Positions 1 to 12,846 of a stretch of 64,000 bases of DNA are shown here, one piece after another. A model generated the notes under the pieces. That model did not search any database. It was not told the DNA's origin and saw only the letters and a list, made by a program, of their open reading frames with translations. The number at the start of each line of letters is the position of its first letter. Position 1 is the stretch's first letter. Origin of the DNA: Serratia symbiotica (GTDB taxonomy: Bacteria; Pseudomonadota; Gammaproteobacteria; Enterobacterales; Enterobacteriaceae); the NCBI GenBank assembly GCA_900016775.1, contig LN890288.1, forward strand, positions 1 to 64,000, read 5' to 3'. A program made the translations under genes and the position numbers.

Positions 1-9
1 TTATCCACA
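1..9 (+). promoter_or_regulatory. DnaA box (TTATCCACA) at the oriC edge
   Basis: The first nine bases are a perfect match to the high-affinity DnaA box TTATCCACA. In Enterobacterales oriC lies directly upstream of mnmG (gidA), the first gene here, so this is probably the last visible box of an origin continuing off the left end. Only one box is inside the window, so the origin itself is inferred from position. Confidence 0.65.
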
Positions 10-205
10 GTTTGTAATATTACGTAATGTATTGATATAAAAAAACAATTATTATTTATTAACAGAATATTGTTAATATAATTATAAATATAATAAAGAA
101 TCTTTAATTAAATAAATATCTTATTTTAATAATTAATATATTATTATATACATTAATTATAAATAATTTTATAATTTTAAATTATATATATTGAGGTTAA
201 ATTTG
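10..205. other. AT-rich leader between the DnaA box and mnmG, possible oriC flank
   Basis: About 200 bases of almost pure A/T containing no gene. No GATC Dam site occurs before the mnmG start, whereas E. coli oriC is dense in them. The stretch could serve as an unwinding region or simply be decayed intergenic DNA. The only clear functional signal near its end is a GAGG ribosome-binding site at 193-196. Confidence 0.4.
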
Positions 206-2092
206 ATGTTTTATTTAAATAAATATGATGTAATTATTGTTGGCGGTGGTCATGCTGGTGTTGAAGCTGCTATGGCTTCATCACGTATAGGACGTAAAAC
301 ATTATTATTAACACATAATATTGATACAATAGGTCAAATGTCTTGTAATCCAGCTATTGGTGGTATTGGTAAAGGACAATTAGTAAAAGAAATTGATGCA
401 CTTGGTGGATTGATGGCTATTGCAATTGATCATTCTGGTATTCAATTTAGAATATTGAACTCAAGTAAAGGTCATGCAGTACGTTCTACTCGTGCTCAAG
501 CTGATCGTTTATTATATCGACAGGCTATTTGTTATGCAATAGAACATCAATCTAATTTAGTAATTTTTCAACAACAAGTAAATGATTTAATTATTAAAAA
601 TAATCATGTGTTGGGTGTTATTACTCATATTGGATTAAAATTATATGCTAAATCAGTAGTATTAACTACAGGTACTTTTCTTAATGGTAAGATTTATATT
701 GGTTTAAAGAGTAGTAAAGGGGGACGTTCTGGTGATTTTTCATCTATTTCTTTATCAAAATCTTTACAAGAATTTCCTTTTCGTATTAATCGATTAAAAA
801 CTGGTACTCCACCACGTATTGATTCTCGTACAATTGATTTTAGTGTTTTATTACCTCAATATAGTGATATACCTATTCCAATTTTTTCATTTATTGGTAA
901 TGTTAATCAACATCCAAAACAAATAGAATGTTATATTACTTATACTAATGAAAAAACTCATGAAATAATTCGTAATAATATTAATTATAGTCCAATATAT
1001 ACTGGTATTTTAACAGGAATTGGTCCGCGTTATTGTCCTTCAATTGAGGATAAAGTTATTCGATTTTCTGATCGAAAATCGCATCAAGTTTTTCTTGAGC
1101 CGGAAGGATTAAAAAGTAATGAAATTTATCCAAATGGTATTTCTACTAGTTTACCATTTCATATACAAAAAGAAATTGTTCGTTCTATTAAAGGAATGGA
1201 GAATGCTCATATTACTCGACCAGGTTATGCTATTGAATATGATTTTTTTAATCCTTGTGATTTAAAATTAACATTAGAAAGTAAATTTGTTCATGGATTA
1301 TTTTTTGCAGGTCAAATTAATGGTACTACAGGTTATGAAGAAGCTGCAATTCAAGGGGTATTAGCTGGTCTTAATGCTGGACGTTATGCTAATGAAGAAG
1401 AAGGGTGGATACCACGTCGTGATCAATCATATCTTGGAGTATTAATAGATGATCTTAGTACTGTAGGTACTAAAGAACCTTATCGTATGTTTACATCACG
1501 TGCTGAGTATCGTTTATCATTACGTGAAGATAATGCAGATTTACGTTTAACTGAAAAAGGTTATAAATTAGGTTTAATAGATGAAATACGTTGGGTTAGT
1601 TATTGTAAAAAAAAAGAAAATATTGAATTAGAACGTCAACGTTTACAGAATATTTGGATACATCCGAATAGTCAAAATATTAAACAAATTAATTCTTTAT
1701 TAAAAACTCCGTTATTACATGAAATTAATGGTGAAGATTTACTTCGTCGTCCTGAAATAAACTATTCATTATTAACTAATATTGACATTTTTTTACCAAC
1801 TTTAACAGATATAAAAACTTTTGAACAAGTTGAAATTCAAATTAAATATCAAGGGTATATTGATCGTCAAAAAAAAGAAATTAAAAAAAATTTAAAAAAT
1901 GAAAATATTATATTACCTTTAAATTTTAATTATCATAATATCCCGGGTCTTTCACATGAAGTAATTTCTAAATTGAATGATTATAAACCTTATTCAATTG
2001 GTCAAGCTTCACGTATAGATGGAATTACTCCAGTAGCAATTTCAATATTATTAATTTGGTTAAAAAAAATAGGATATATAAATAAAATATAA
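206..2092 (+). CDS. mnmG: tRNA uridine-5-carboxymethylaminomethyl modification enzyme MnmG (GidA)
   Basis: FAD-dependent partner of MnmE. Together they install the carboxymethylaminomethyl group on the wobble uridine of tRNAs reading NNA/NNG codons. The 628-residue product starts with the FAD-binding dinucleotide motif [10 protein letters not shown] and then shows the family landmarks [45 protein letters not shown] and [14 protein letters not shown], over essentially the E. coli length. I chose the ATG at 206 rather than the in-frame TTG at 191: it is preceded by GAGG nine bases upstream and gives the same N-terminus (MFY) as the E. coli protein. It sits next to the presumed origin and upstream of the atp operon, the usual enterobacterial order, but the rsmG, parAB and atpI genes found near here in some relatives are absent. 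Confidence 0.97.
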   Translation: MFYLNKYDVIIVGGGHAGVEAAMASSRIGRKTLLLTHNIDTIGQMSCNPAIGGIGKGQLVKEIDALGGLMAIAIDHSGIQFRILNSSKGHAVRSTRAQADRLLYRQAICYAIEHQSNLVIFQQQVNDLIIKNNHVLGVITHIGLKLYAKSVVLTTGTFLNGKIYIGLKSSKGGRSGDFSSISLSKSLQEFPFRINRLKTGTPPRIDSRTIDFSVLLPQYSDIPIPIFSFIGNVNQHPKQIECYITYTNEKTHEIIRNNINYSPIYTGILTGIGPRYCPSIEDKVIRFSDRKSHQVFLEPEGLKSNEIYPNGISTSLPFHIQKEIVRSIKGMENAHITRPGYAIEYDFFNPCDLKLTLESKFVHGLFFAGQINGTTGYEEAAIQGVLAGLNAGRYANEEEGWIPRRDQSYLGVLIDDLSTVGTKEPYRMFTSRAEYRLSLREDNADLRLTEKGYKLGLIDEIRWVSYCKKKENIELERQRLQNIWIHPNSQNIKQINSLLKTPLLHEINGEDLLRRPEINYSLLTNIDIFLPTLTDIKTFEQVEIQIKYQGYIDRQKKEIKKNLKNENIILPLNFNYHNIPGLSHEVISKLNDYKPYSIGQASRIDGITPVAISILLIWLKKIGYINKI

Positions 2093-3217
<1,125 letters not shown>

Positions 3218-3226
3218 TATTTTTAA

Positions 3227-3499
<273 letters not shown>

Positions 3500-3536
3500 A
3501 ATAAATTAAATTATTAATTTAGAGAGGTATAATTTT

Positions 3537-4007
3537 GTGAATTTTAATGCAACGATAATCGGTCAGGCTATATCATTTATTTTATTTGTTTTATTTTGTA
3601 TGAAATATGTATGGCCACCAATAATGATTGTTATTGAAAAACGTCAACAGGAAATATCTAATAGTCTTATTTTAGTAGAACATGCAAAGAAAGATTTAAA
3701 TTTAGCAAAAATTAAAGCAGATAATTATTTAAAAACTGCTAAGAAAGAAGCAAAAACTATTATTGAAAAAGCTAATAAATATCAAGATGAAACAATACAT
3801 ACTGTAAAAATTATAGCTGAAAAAGAACGTAAAAAAATTTTAGAACAAGCTAAATTTGAAATTTCTCATGAATATCAAATAGCTTATGAAAATTTACGTA
3901 AACAAGTTTCTTTTCTTGTTATTACTTGTACTGAAAAGATTATTGAACAATCTATTAATAAAAATAATAATAATATCATTGTTAATAAAATAATTGATAA
4001 ATTATAA
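3537..4007 (+). CDS. atpF: F1Fo ATP synthase subunit b
   Basis: Peripheral stalk subunit that anchors F1 to the membrane and resists rotor torque. The 156-residue product has the E. coli length, with one N-terminal membrane helix (about residues 7-27, ending CMKYVWPP) and then a long lysine- and glutamate-rich coiled coil that dimerises. The C-terminus resembles the delta-binding end of the family. The start is GTG at 3537, preceded by AGAGAGG, and yields MNFNATIIGQ, which aligns with the E. coli N-terminus. Its stop overlaps the ribosome-binding site (AAGGA) of atpH. Confidence 0.97.
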   Translation: MNFNATIIGQAISFILFVLFCMKYVWPPIMIVIEKRQQEISNSLILVEHAKKDLNLAKIKADNYLKTAKKEAKTIIEKANKYQDETIHTVKIIAEKERKKILEQAKFEISHEYQIAYENLRKQVSFLVITCTEKIIEQSINKNNNNIIVNKIIDKL

Positions 4008-4018
4008 GGATATTTGTA

Positions 4019-4555
4019 GTGATATCTAATTCTTTAACTATAGCTAGACCATATGCTAAAGCTGCTTTTAATTTTTCTATTGAAAAAAAAAATATAGAGT
4101 GTTGGCAAAAGATGTTAGAATTTGCAGCAAAAATTACTTATGATAAAAAAATATACCAAATATTAACTAATATAGTTATGCAAGAGATTTCTACTAAAAT
4201 ATTTATTAGTATTTGCGAAAATCATCTTGATAAGTATGCTATTAATTTTATTAAGATTATGGCTGAAAAAAGACGTTTACTTATTTTACCTGAAGTAGTA
4301 AAGCATTTTATTACGTTACGTTCTTCTTGGGAATCTATTATAAAAGTAGAAGTATTTTCTGCTAAAATATTAACTAAAAAACAAAAAGATATGCTTATTT
4401 TAATGATAGAAAAACGTTTTCAATGTAAAGTGAAATTAAATTGTAAAATTGATCATTTTTTACTTTCTGGTATAATAATTCGTATTAAAAATACAGTTAT
4501 GAATGATAGTATTCGTAATCGTTTATTACGTATGTCAGATATTTTGCAATCTTAA
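4019..4555 (+). CDS. atpH: F1Fo ATP synthase subunit delta
   Basis: Delta subunit, which caps the alpha3-beta3 head and joins it to the b-subunit stalk. The 178-residue product matches the family length. The N-terminal helical domain carries TIARPYAKAAF, and the C-terminal part VKLNCKIDHFLLSGIIIR and the final LRMSDILQS are typical of enterobacterial delta. The start is GTG at 4019, with AAGGA about eight bases upstream overlapping the atpF stop, so the two genes are probably translationally coupled. The middle of the protein is more diverged and lysine-enriched than in free-living relatives, as is usual for this subunit in A/T-biased symbionts. Confidence 0.95.
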   Translation: MISNSLTIARPYAKAAFNFSIEKKNIECWQKMLEFAAKITYDKKIYQILTNIVMQEISTKIFISICENHLDKYAINFIKIMAEKRRLLILPEVVKHFITLRSSWESIIKVEVFSAKILTKKQKDMLILMIEKRFQCKVKLNCKIDHFLLSGIIIRIKNTVMNDSIRNRLLRMSDILQS

Positions 4556-4570
4556 TTTGGAGTTTTAAAT

Positions 4571-6109
4571 ATGCAAATAGATTATACTGAAATCAGTGAA
4601 TTAATTAAACAACGTATTAATCAATTTGATATATCTTTAGAAATTTATAATGAAGGAACTATTATTTCTGTAAGTGATGGAATTATTCATATACAAGGTT
4701 TATCTGAAGTTATGCAAGGTGAAATGATTTTATTACCGAATAATTCTTATGCCATTGCATTAAATTTAATTCGTGATTATGTAGGTGCTGTAGTTATAGG
4801 ATCTTATATTAATTTAATTGTAGGAATGAAAGTAAAATGTACTGGTCATATTTTAAAAGTACCAGTTGGTTATAATTTTTTAGGTCGTGTTGTTAATGCA
4901 CTTGGAATACCAATTGATGGTAAAGGAGAAATTAAAAATAATGGATTTTTTCCAATTGAAACTGAAGCACCTAGTGTTATAGAACGTCAATCTATTAGTA
5001 CACCATTACAAACAGGTTATAAATCTATTGATGCTATGATTCCTATTGGTCGTGGTCAAAGAGAATTAATAATTGGTGATCGTCAAACTGGTAAAACTGC
5101 ATTAGCAATTGATACGATTATTAATCAAAAAAAATCTGGAGTAAAATGTATTTATGTAGCTATTGGTCAAAAAGCTTCTAGTGTTGTTAATGTAGTGTCT
5201 AAAATAAAAGAATATGATGCATTATCTAATACTATTATTGTAGTAGCTACTGCGTCTGAATCTGCTTCATTACAATATCTTGCTCCTTATTCTGGTTGTA
5301 CAATGGGAGAATATTTTCGTAATCATGGTGAAGATGCATTAATTGTATATGATGATTTATCTAAACAAGCTATTGCTTATCGTCAAATATCTTTATTACT
5401 TCGTCGTCCATCAGGGCGTGAAGCTTATCCAGGTGATATATTTTATTTACATTCTCGTTTATTAGAAAGATCAGCATGTGTAAATGTTAAATATGTTGAA
5501 CATTTTACTAAAGGTAAAATTAAAAATAAAACTGGATCATTAACTGCTTTACCAATTATTGAAACTCAAGGAGGTGATGTATCAGCATTTATTCCTACTA
5601 ATGTAATTTCAATTACAGATGGTCAAATATTTTTAGAATCTAATTTATTTAATTCAGGAATTTGTCCAGCAGTAAATCCAGGTATTTCAGTATCTAGAGT
5701 AGGTAGTGCAGCGCAAACTAAAATTATGAAAAAATTATCTAGTAGTATACGTACTACATTAGCACAATATCGTGAATTAGCTGCATTTTCTCAATTTTCT
5801 TCAGATTTAGATGAAATCACTCGTAAACAATTAATTTATGGTCAAAAAATAACTGAATTGTTAAAACAAAAACAATATATGCCTATGTCAATTGAACATC
5901 AATCTCTTATTTTTTATGCTGCAGAATGTGGTATTCTTGATAATATAGAAATTGAAAAAATTAATTATTTTGAAACTAATTTAATTTCTTATGTTGAACA
6001 TCATCATAGTGATATATTGAAATATATTAATAATATTGGTGATTTTAATCATGATATAAAAGAAAAATTAAAAAATATTTTTAATATTTTTAAAGATATT
6101 TATTTTTAA
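4571..6109 (+). CDS. atpA: F1Fo ATP synthase subunit alpha
   Basis: Non-catalytic nucleotide-binding subunit of the F1 head. The 512-residue product has the Walker A motif GDRQTGKTA at about 169-177, Walker B region [10 protein letters not shown], and the [12 protein letters not shown] segment that carries the arginine finger reaching into the catalytic beta site. The length equals E. coli to within one residue. The N-terminus begins [16 protein letters not shown], retaining the delta-binding helix. It follows atpH after 15 bases, with a TTGGAG ribosome-binding site. All functional landmarks are intact. Confidence 0.98.
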   Translation: MQIDYTEISELIKQRINQFDISLEIYNEGTIISVSDGIIHIQGLSEVMQGEMILLPNNSYAIALNLIRDYVGAVVIGSYINLIVGMKVKCTGHILKVPVGYNFLGRVVNALGIPIDGKGEIKNNGFFPIETEAPSVIERQSISTPLQTGYKSIDAMIPIGRGQRELIIGDRQTGKTALAIDTIINQKKSGVKCIYVAIGQKASSVVNVVSKIKEYDALSNTIIVVATASESASLQYLAPYSGCTMGEYFRNHGEDALIVYDDLSKQAIAYRQISLLLRRPSGREAYPGDIFYLHSRLLERSACVNVKYVEHFTKGKIKNKTGSLTALPIIETQGGDVSAFIPTNVISITDGQIFLESNLFNSGICPAVNPGISVSRVGSAAQTKIMKKLSSSIRTTLAQYRELAAFSQFSSDLDEITRKQLIYGQKITELLKQKQYMPMSIEHQSLIFYAAECGILDNIEIEKINYFETNLISYVEHHHSDILKYINNIGDFNHDIKEKLKNIFNIFKDIYF

Positions 6110-6167
6110 TATAAATATTTTTGTATATAAAATATATAAATTTTAATTTATAAATTAAGGAGTAAGG

Positions 6168-7031
6168 GTGGTTAGTATAAGAGCAATACGTAATAAAATT
6201 AATATTATTCATAATATTAAAAAAATTACAAAAACAATGGAATTAATTTCTGCATCTAAAATGCGTAAATCACAAGAACGTATTATAAATAATCATCCTT
6301 ATATTACAGCTTATCATCAAGTAATTAATAATGTTATTTTAAAAAATTTAAAATATAAACATCCATATTTGAATTTATGTAAAATTAAACGTGTAATGTA
6401 TGTAATTATATCTACTGATCGAGGTTTATGTGGAAGTTTAAATAATAATTTATTTTTAAAATTATTAATAGATATAAAACATTTATCTCAAAAAGGAATT
6501 GAAATAAATTTAATACTTATTGGTATTAAAGCTATTTCTTTTTTTAGTTCTTTAAATTACAAAATTCTTACTAAAATTACTAATTTTAGTAGGCAATCTT
6601 CTTTATTAGATTTAATGAAATTAGTAAAGATAATATTAAAATATTACAATGTAGGAAATTTTAATAAATTATATATTGTAAGTAATAAATTTGTTAATAC
6701 AATGATTCAAAAACCTAAAATTATTCAATTATTACCATTATTACCTATAAATAATATCAAAATTAAAAAAAAATATTGGGATTATTTATATGAATCTGAT
6801 TTTAAAACATTATTTAATATTTTATTATATTCTTATATTGAATCTCAAATTTATCAATGTTTTATAGAAAATTTAGCTAGTGAAAATGCTTCTAGAATGA
6901 TTGCAATGAAATCTGCAACTGATAATGGAAATAGTTTAATAAAAAAATTTCAATTAATTCATAATAAAGCTCGTCAAGCTACTATTACACAAGAACTTAC
7001 TGAAATTACTTCTGGAGCTTCTATTATTTAA
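6168..7031 (+). CDS. atpG: F1Fo ATP synthase subunit gamma
   Basis: Central rotor shaft of F1. The 287-residue product has the same length as E. coli gamma. The N-terminal helix carries KKITKTMELISASKMRKSQ, a middle block is STDRGLCGSLN, and the C-terminal helix ends NKARQATITQELTEITSGA, the part that turns inside the alpha/beta head. The start is GTG at 6168, directly after AAGGAG and AAGG. The surface domain between about residues 90 and 220 is rich in Asn, Lys and Ile through A/T drift, while both coiled-coil helices are well conserved. Confidence 0.97.
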   Translation: MVSIRAIRNKINIIHNIKKITKTMELISASKMRKSQERIINNHPYITAYHQVINNVILKNLKYKHPYLNLCKIKRVMYVIISTDRGLCGSLNNNLFLKLLIDIKHLSQKGIEINLILIGIKAISFFSSLNYKILTKITNFSRQSSLLDLMKLVKIILKYYNVGNFNKLYIVSNKFVNTMIQKPKIIQLLPLLPINNIKIKKKYWDYLYESDFKTLFNILLYSYIESQIYQCFIENLASENASRMIAMKSATDNGNSLIKKFQLIHNKARQATITQELTEITSGASII

Positions 7032-7042
7032 GTAATTTATAA

Positions 7043-8446
<1,404 letters not shown>

Positions 8447-8470
8447 TTTTTCTATATAGGTTATATAATT

Positions 8471-8755
8471 ATGACATTTTATTTAAATATTGTAAGTATA
8501 GAAAAACAACTTTTTTCTGGTTTAGTAAAAAAAATTAACATAAAAGGTAGTGAAGGTGATTTAAGTATTTTTTCTAAACATACACCATTATTAACTACTA
8601 TTAAATCTGGTATAATTAATATTATTACAGAATATGATAAAAAAAAGTCTATTTATTTGTTTAATGGTATATTAGAAGTACAATTTAATATAGTTACTAT
8701 TTTAACTAATGTTATTAATAAAACTTATTTAGATATAAAAAATAATATCAATTAA
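8471..8755 (+). CDS. atpC: F1Fo ATP synthase subunit epsilon, C-terminally truncated
   Basis: Epsilon subunit of the central stalk. The N-terminal beta-sandwich domain is clear (FSGLVKKINIKGSEGDLSIF, HTPLLTTIKSG, GILEVQ), but the protein ends after 94 residues, whereas E. coli epsilon has about 139. The missing part is the two-helix C-terminal domain that inhibits ATP hydrolysis in free-living bacteria. After the TAA I see only A/T-rich DNA and no recognisable remnant, so this looks like a stable truncation rather than a fresh frameshift. The beta-sandwich is the part needed for coupling to gamma and the c ring, so the enzyme should still work. It is the last gene of the operon. Confidence 0.93.
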   Translation: MTFYLNIVSIEKQLFSGLVKKINIKGSEGDLSIFSKHTPLLTTIKSGIINIITEYDKKKSIYLFNGILEVQFNIVTILTNVINKTYLDIKNNIN

Positions 8756-9118
8756 AAATATTTTTAAAAAATATTTAAAAAATAATTTAATTATTTAAAA
8801 TAATTTTTTTATAAATTATTTATTTTTAAATTAAATAAAATATATATTGTTATAATATTTTAAATTTTATTTTAAATATAATCAAAATTTTTAATTTTAT
8901 ATAATTATTTATTTTTAATTTTATATAATTATTTTTTAATTTTGTTTATAGTATAAATTTTTTATTTTTATAATTAAATATAATAAATTTTATATAATAT
9001 AATAAAATTATAAATAAATTATATTTATAGTAAAAATTGTATTGATATAAAAATATAAAAATTTATTTTGATAAATAATATTATTTTATTTATATAAAAT
9101 ATATTTCTTAGGTTATTT
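8756..9118. other. Intergenic spacer atpC-glmU, no gene
   Basis: Nearly pure A/T with no coding signal and no trace of the missing atpC C-terminus. It contains a 24-base exact tandem duplication, listed separately. Any glmU promoter is hidden in the A/T background: many TATAAT-like strings, no convincing -35. Confidence 0.5.
8887..8934. repeat. Tandem duplication of a 24-base A/T unit
   Basis: Bases 8887-8910 and 8911-8934 are identical, and a few further bases resemble the start of a third copy. It is probably a slippage product in non-coding DNA between atpC and glmU. No function is evident. Confidence 0.7.
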
Positions 9119-10504
9119 ATGTTAAAAAATAAATTAAGTGTAGTAATTTTAGCTGCAGGAAATGGAAAACGTATGTATTCAAATCTTCCAAAAGTTTTAC
9201 ATACGTTAGCAGGTAAACCAATAGTTCAATATGTAATTGATACAGCAATAAAATTAAATGCGAATAATATATATTTTGTTTATGGTCATAATAGTGAATT
9301 GTTAAAAAATACTTTATCTACTTTTAATTTGCACTGGGTATTTCAATCTGAACAATTAGGTACTGGACATGCAATGAAACAAGTTTCTTCATATTTTTCT
9401 GATAATGAGGATATATTAGTATTGTATGGTGATGTTCCATTAATTTCTATAAATACACTTACTAAATTAATAAAAGAAAAACCTGAAGATGGTATAGGTT
9501 TATTAACAACAACATTAAACAATCCTAATGGTTATGGACGTATTATACGTAAAAATGGTCATGTAATTGGTATTGTTGAAAATTATGATTTTACTTTTGA
9601 AAAATATCAGGTAAATGAAGTAAATACTGGTATATTAATAGCTAACGGATATGATCTTAAACGTTGGTTAAATATGATAAAAAATAATAATATCTATAAA
9701 GAATATTATTTTACAGATATTATTTCTTTAGCTTATTCTGATGGAAAAAAAATAAAAACAATACATGTAGAAAATTCTAATGAAGTTAAAGGTATTAATA
9801 ATTGTTTTCAATTATCAGAAGCTGAAGCAGAATTTCAATTAACAGAATCAAAAAAATTATTATTATCTGGTGTTACATTATTACATCCAAAAAGTTTTAG
9901 TTTACGTGGTAAAATTTTTTATGGTCAAGATATTTCTATTGATAGTAATGTAATATTAGAAGGGATAGTTAAATTAGGTAATCAAGTAATAATTAGTACT
10001 GGATGTATATTAAAAAATTGTAATATTGGTAACAATTGTAAAATTAATGCGTATAGTATATTAGAAGATATAGTGATATCAGATAATTGTGTTGTAGGAC
10101 CTTTTGCTCATCTTCGTCCTGGTACTAAATTAGATAAAAATGTAAAAATTGGTAACTTTGTAGAAATAAAAAAAACTAATTTGGGTACAGGTTCTAAAAT
10201 AAGTCATTTTAGTTATTTAGGGGATTCAGATATTGGTTCCAATGTAAATATTGGTGCTGGTACTATTACTTGTAATTATGATGGTTTAAATAAACATAAT
10301 ACAATTATTCATGATAATGTATTTGTTGGTGCTAGTGCTAAACTTATAGCGCCAGTATCTATTGGTAAAGGTTCTACTATTGCTGCCGGAACAACAGTAA
10401 CTTGTGATGTTAATGAAAATGAATTAGTATTAAGTCGAATTAAACAACAACATATTAAAGGTTGGTTACGTCCAGAAAAAAAAACTTTTAATAATAAAAA
10501 ATAA
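9119..10504 (+). CDS. glmU: Bifunctional UDP-GlcNAc pyrophosphorylase / glucosamine-1-phosphate acetyltransferase
   Basis: Makes UDP-N-acetylglucosamine, the precursor of peptidoglycan and lipid A, from glucosamine-1-phosphate, acetyl-CoA and UTP. The 461-residue product has an N-terminal uridyltransferase domain (LAAGNGKRMYSNLPKVLH, YGDVPL, EVNTG) and a C-terminal left-handed beta-helix of hexapeptide repeats (about residues 250-430) with the acetyltransferase signature GPFAHLRPGTKL and NIGAGTITCNYDG. Length is close to the E. coli 456. It is followed 313 bases later by glmS, the enzyme two steps upstream, keeping the conserved glmUS pair although the spacer is much longer than in E. coli. 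Confidence 0.97.
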   Translation: MLKNKLSVVILAAGNGKRMYSNLPKVLHTLAGKPIVQYVIDTAIKLNANNIYFVYGHNSELLKNTLSTFNLHWVFQSEQLGTGHAMKQVSSYFSDNEDILVLYGDVPLISINTLTKLIKEKPEDGIGLLTTTLNNPNGYGRIIRKNGHVIGIVENYDFTFEKYQVNEVNTGILIANGYDLKRWLNMIKNNNIYKEYYFTDIISLAYSDGKKIKTIHVENSNEVKGINNCFQLSEAEAEFQLTESKKLLLSGVTLLHPKSFSLRGKIFYGQDISIDSNVILEGIVKLGNQVIISTGCILKNCNIGNNCKINAYSILEDIVISDNCVVGPFAHLRPGTKLDKNVKIGNFVEIKKTNLGTGSKISHFSYLGDSDIGSNVNIGAGTITCNYDGLNKHNTIIHDNVFVGASAKLIAPVSIGKGSTIAAGTTVTCDVNENELVLSRIKQQHIKGWLRPEKKTFNNKK

Positions 10505-10546
10505 TTTAAAATTTAAATGTTTTTTAAATTTTAATTAATTTATTTA

Positions 10547-10582
10547 TTAATTAAATATTTTTATTTAAAAATATTTAATTAA
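10547..10582. repeat. Perfect 16-bp A/T-only inverted repeat after glmU
   Basis: Bases 10547-10562 are the exact reverse complement of 10567-10582, with a four-base ATTT loop, starting 43 bases past the glmU stop. It may be a terminator-like or mRNA-protecting stem. An A/T-only stem is weak, so function is uncertain. Confidence 0.55.
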
Positions 10583-10793
10583 ATAATATTTATATATTTA
10601 ATTTTAATAAATAAAATATATTTATATAATATATATTATTAAAATATATATAAAATTATTTTTTTAATATATATTTATATATAAAGTGAAAATTTAATAT
10701 TTTTATATTTATATAGTATTAAAATTTAATTAAATATTTAATTAAATATTTTAAATATATAAATTTATAAAAATTATAAAGTATATCTTGAGG

Positions 10794-10814
10794 CTATGTG
10801 ATATAGGAGCATAG
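10794..10814 (+). promoter_or_regulatory. Short inverted repeat enclosing the glmS ribosome-binding site
   Basis: CTATG at 10794-10798 can pair with CATAG at 10810-10814, placing the AGGAG ribosome-binding site inside the loop. The surrounding leader is markedly less A/T-rich than the rest of the spacer. In E. coli the glmS start region is controlled by a small RNA (GlmZ) that opens an inhibitory structure. Whether this hairpin is a remnant of such control is inference; I saw no glmZ here. Confidence 0.3.
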
Positions 10815-10817
10815 TTT

Positions 10818-12647
10818 ATGTGTGGAATTATAGGTGCAGTAGCACAACGAGATATTGTAGAAATTTTATTAAAGGGATTATATTCATTAGAGTATCGTGG
10901 TTATGATTCTTCTGGATTGATAGTAGTAAATAAATATGGACATGTTCATCGTTTAAGATGTGTAGGAAAAGTAAAAAAATTAGAGGATGCTCTTAAAAAA
11001 AATAAATTATACGGTATAAGTGGTATTGCTCATACTAGATGGGCAACACATGGAATACCATCTGAAATGAATGCACATCCTCATATTTCTGATTTTATTA
11101 CTGTAGTTCATAATGGTATTATAGAAAACTATGAACAGTTACGAGAAATACTTATTAAACGTGGATATTATTTTGATTCTTCTACTGATACTGAGGTTAT
11201 TGCTCATTTAATAAATTGGGAATTTAAAAAAAATAAAACATTGTTAGAAGTTGTACAAAGTATTATTCCTCAACTTTATGGTTCTTATAGTATAGTAATA
11301 ATGGATTATCGTAATCCTGATATATTAGTAGGAGTATGTTCTGGTAGTCCATTAGTAATTGGATTAGGTATTGGTGAAAATTTTATTGCTTCTGATCAAT
11401 TAGCATTATTACAAGTAACAAAACGTTTTATTTTTTTAAAAGAAAATGATTTAGTTCAAATTACTCGTTATACTGTAAATATTTTTGATAAAATAGGAAA
11501 TATTGTTGAACGTCCCGAAATAGAATCTAAAATACAAAATAATGATTATGAAAAAGGTACATATTGTCATTATATGCAAAAAGAAATTTATGAACAACCA
11601 TCAGCATTGTTTAATACTATAGAAGGTCGTATTATTCATAATACAATAAATTTTAAAGAATTTACTTTAAGTGATAATAAATTATTATCTCAAGTGAAAC
11701 ATATAAAAATTATTGCTTGTGGTACTTCTTATCATTCTGGTATGGTAGCACGTTATTGGTTTGAATCATTAGCATCTATTTCTTGTGAAGTAGAAATTGC
11801 TTCTGAATTTCGTTATCGTAAATCTATTGTAAGATCAGATACTTTAATTATAACTTTATCACAATCTGGTGAAACTGCAGATACTTTAGCAGCTTTAAGA
11901 TTATCAAAAAAATTAGGTTATCTTGGTTCATTAACAATATGTAATGTTGATCATTCTTCTTTAGTACGTGAGTCTGATTTAGTATTAATGACTAAAGCTG
12001 GAATTGAAATAGGTGTAGCTTCTACTAAATCATTTACTACACAGCTTGCAGTATTATTAATGATAGTAGTACGATTAGGTCGTATTAATGGAATGTCGAA
12101 AAATATTGAATATAATATTTTGAAGGCTTTACAATCATTACCTTCTCGTATTGAAGAAATTTTATCTATAGATTCAAAAATTTCAATTTTAGCAAAAAAT
12201 TTTATAAAAACACAATATATCCTATGTTTAGGACGTGGTGATCAATATCCTATAGCTATGGAAGGAGCATTAAAATTAAAAGAAATTTCTTATATTAATG
12301 CTGAAGCTTATGCAGCAGGTGAATTAAAACATGGTCCATTAGCATTAATTGATTCTAATATTCCAGTAATAGTAATAGCACCAAAAAATAAATTATTAGA
12401 AAAATTAAAATCTAATATTGAAGAGGTATATACACGAGGAGGAATACTTTATATTTTTACTGATAAAAATTCAGGTTTTATTAAAAAAAATGGAATGACT
12501 ATTATTTCATTGCCTAATATAGAAGAAAGTATAGCACCAATTATTTATAGTATACCGTTACAATTATTATCTTATCATATAGCTTTAATAAAAGGTACTG
12601 ATATTGATCAACCTAGAAATTTAGCAAAATCAGTAACAGTTGAATAA
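10818..12647 (+). CDS. glmS: Glutamine-fructose-6-phosphate aminotransferase (isomerising)
   Basis: First step of amino-sugar synthesis: fructose-6-phosphate plus glutamine gives glucosamine-6-phosphate. The 609-residue product equals the E. coli length. Cys2 right after the initiator methionine (MCGIIGA) is the nucleophile of the N-terminal glutamine amidotransferase domain, with HTRWATHG and HNGIIENY nearby. Two SIS sugar-isomerase domains follow ([17 protein letters not shown], then [20 protein letters not shown]), and the C-terminus ends [11 protein letters not shown] as in the family. AGGAG lies ten bases before the ATG. It acts with glmU just upstream to supply UDP-GlcNAc. Confidence 0.98.
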   Translation: MCGIIGAVAQRDIVEILLKGLYSLEYRGYDSSGLIVVNKYGHVHRLRCVGKVKKLEDALKKNKLYGISGIAHTRWATHGIPSEMNAHPHISDFITVVHNGIIENYEQLREILIKRGYYFDSSTDTEVIAHLINWEFKKNKTLLEVVQSIIPQLYGSYSIVIMDYRNPDILVGVCSGSPLVIGLGIGENFIASDQLALLQVTKRFIFLKENDLVQITRYTVNIFDKIGNIVERPEIESKIQNNDYEKGTYCHYMQKEIYEQPSALFNTIEGRIIHNTINFKEFTLSDNKLLSQVKHIKIIACGTSYHSGMVARYWFESLASISCEVEIASEFRYRKSIVRSDTLIITLSQSGETADTLAALRLSKKLGYLGSLTICNVDHSSLVRESDLVLMTKAGIEIGVASTKSFTTQLAVLLMIVVRLGRINGMSKNIEYNILKALQSLPSRIEEILSIDSKISILAKNFIKTQYILCLGRGDQYPIAMEGALKLKEISYINAEAYAAGELKHGPLALIDSNIPVIVIAPKNKLLEKLKSNIEEVYTRGGILYIFTDKNSGFIKKNGMTIISLPNIEESIAPIIYSIPLQLLSYHIALIKGTDIDQPRNLAKSVTVE

Positions 12648-12846
12648 TATAAAATAATAATTTAATTAATATTATTATAAATATAAATATTTTATTAAAA
12701 ATTATTTATATTCATTAAATTTTTAATTTATTAAAAAATAATTTATACATGAATTTTAAATATTTTATTATTTTAATATTTTATAATTATTTTATATATT
12801 AATTAATAATGTTATTATTAATAGTATTATTTATATATAATAATAA

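Larger units (their letters stand above)
10505..10817. other. Intergenic spacer glmU-glmS
   Basis: 313 bases of A/T-rich DNA with no gene. It holds a perfect 16-bp inverted repeat at 10547-10582 and a short inverted repeat around the glmS ribosome-binding site at 10794-10814, both listed separately. In E. coli the two genes are cotranscribed and the RNA is processed between them. Confidence 0.5.
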
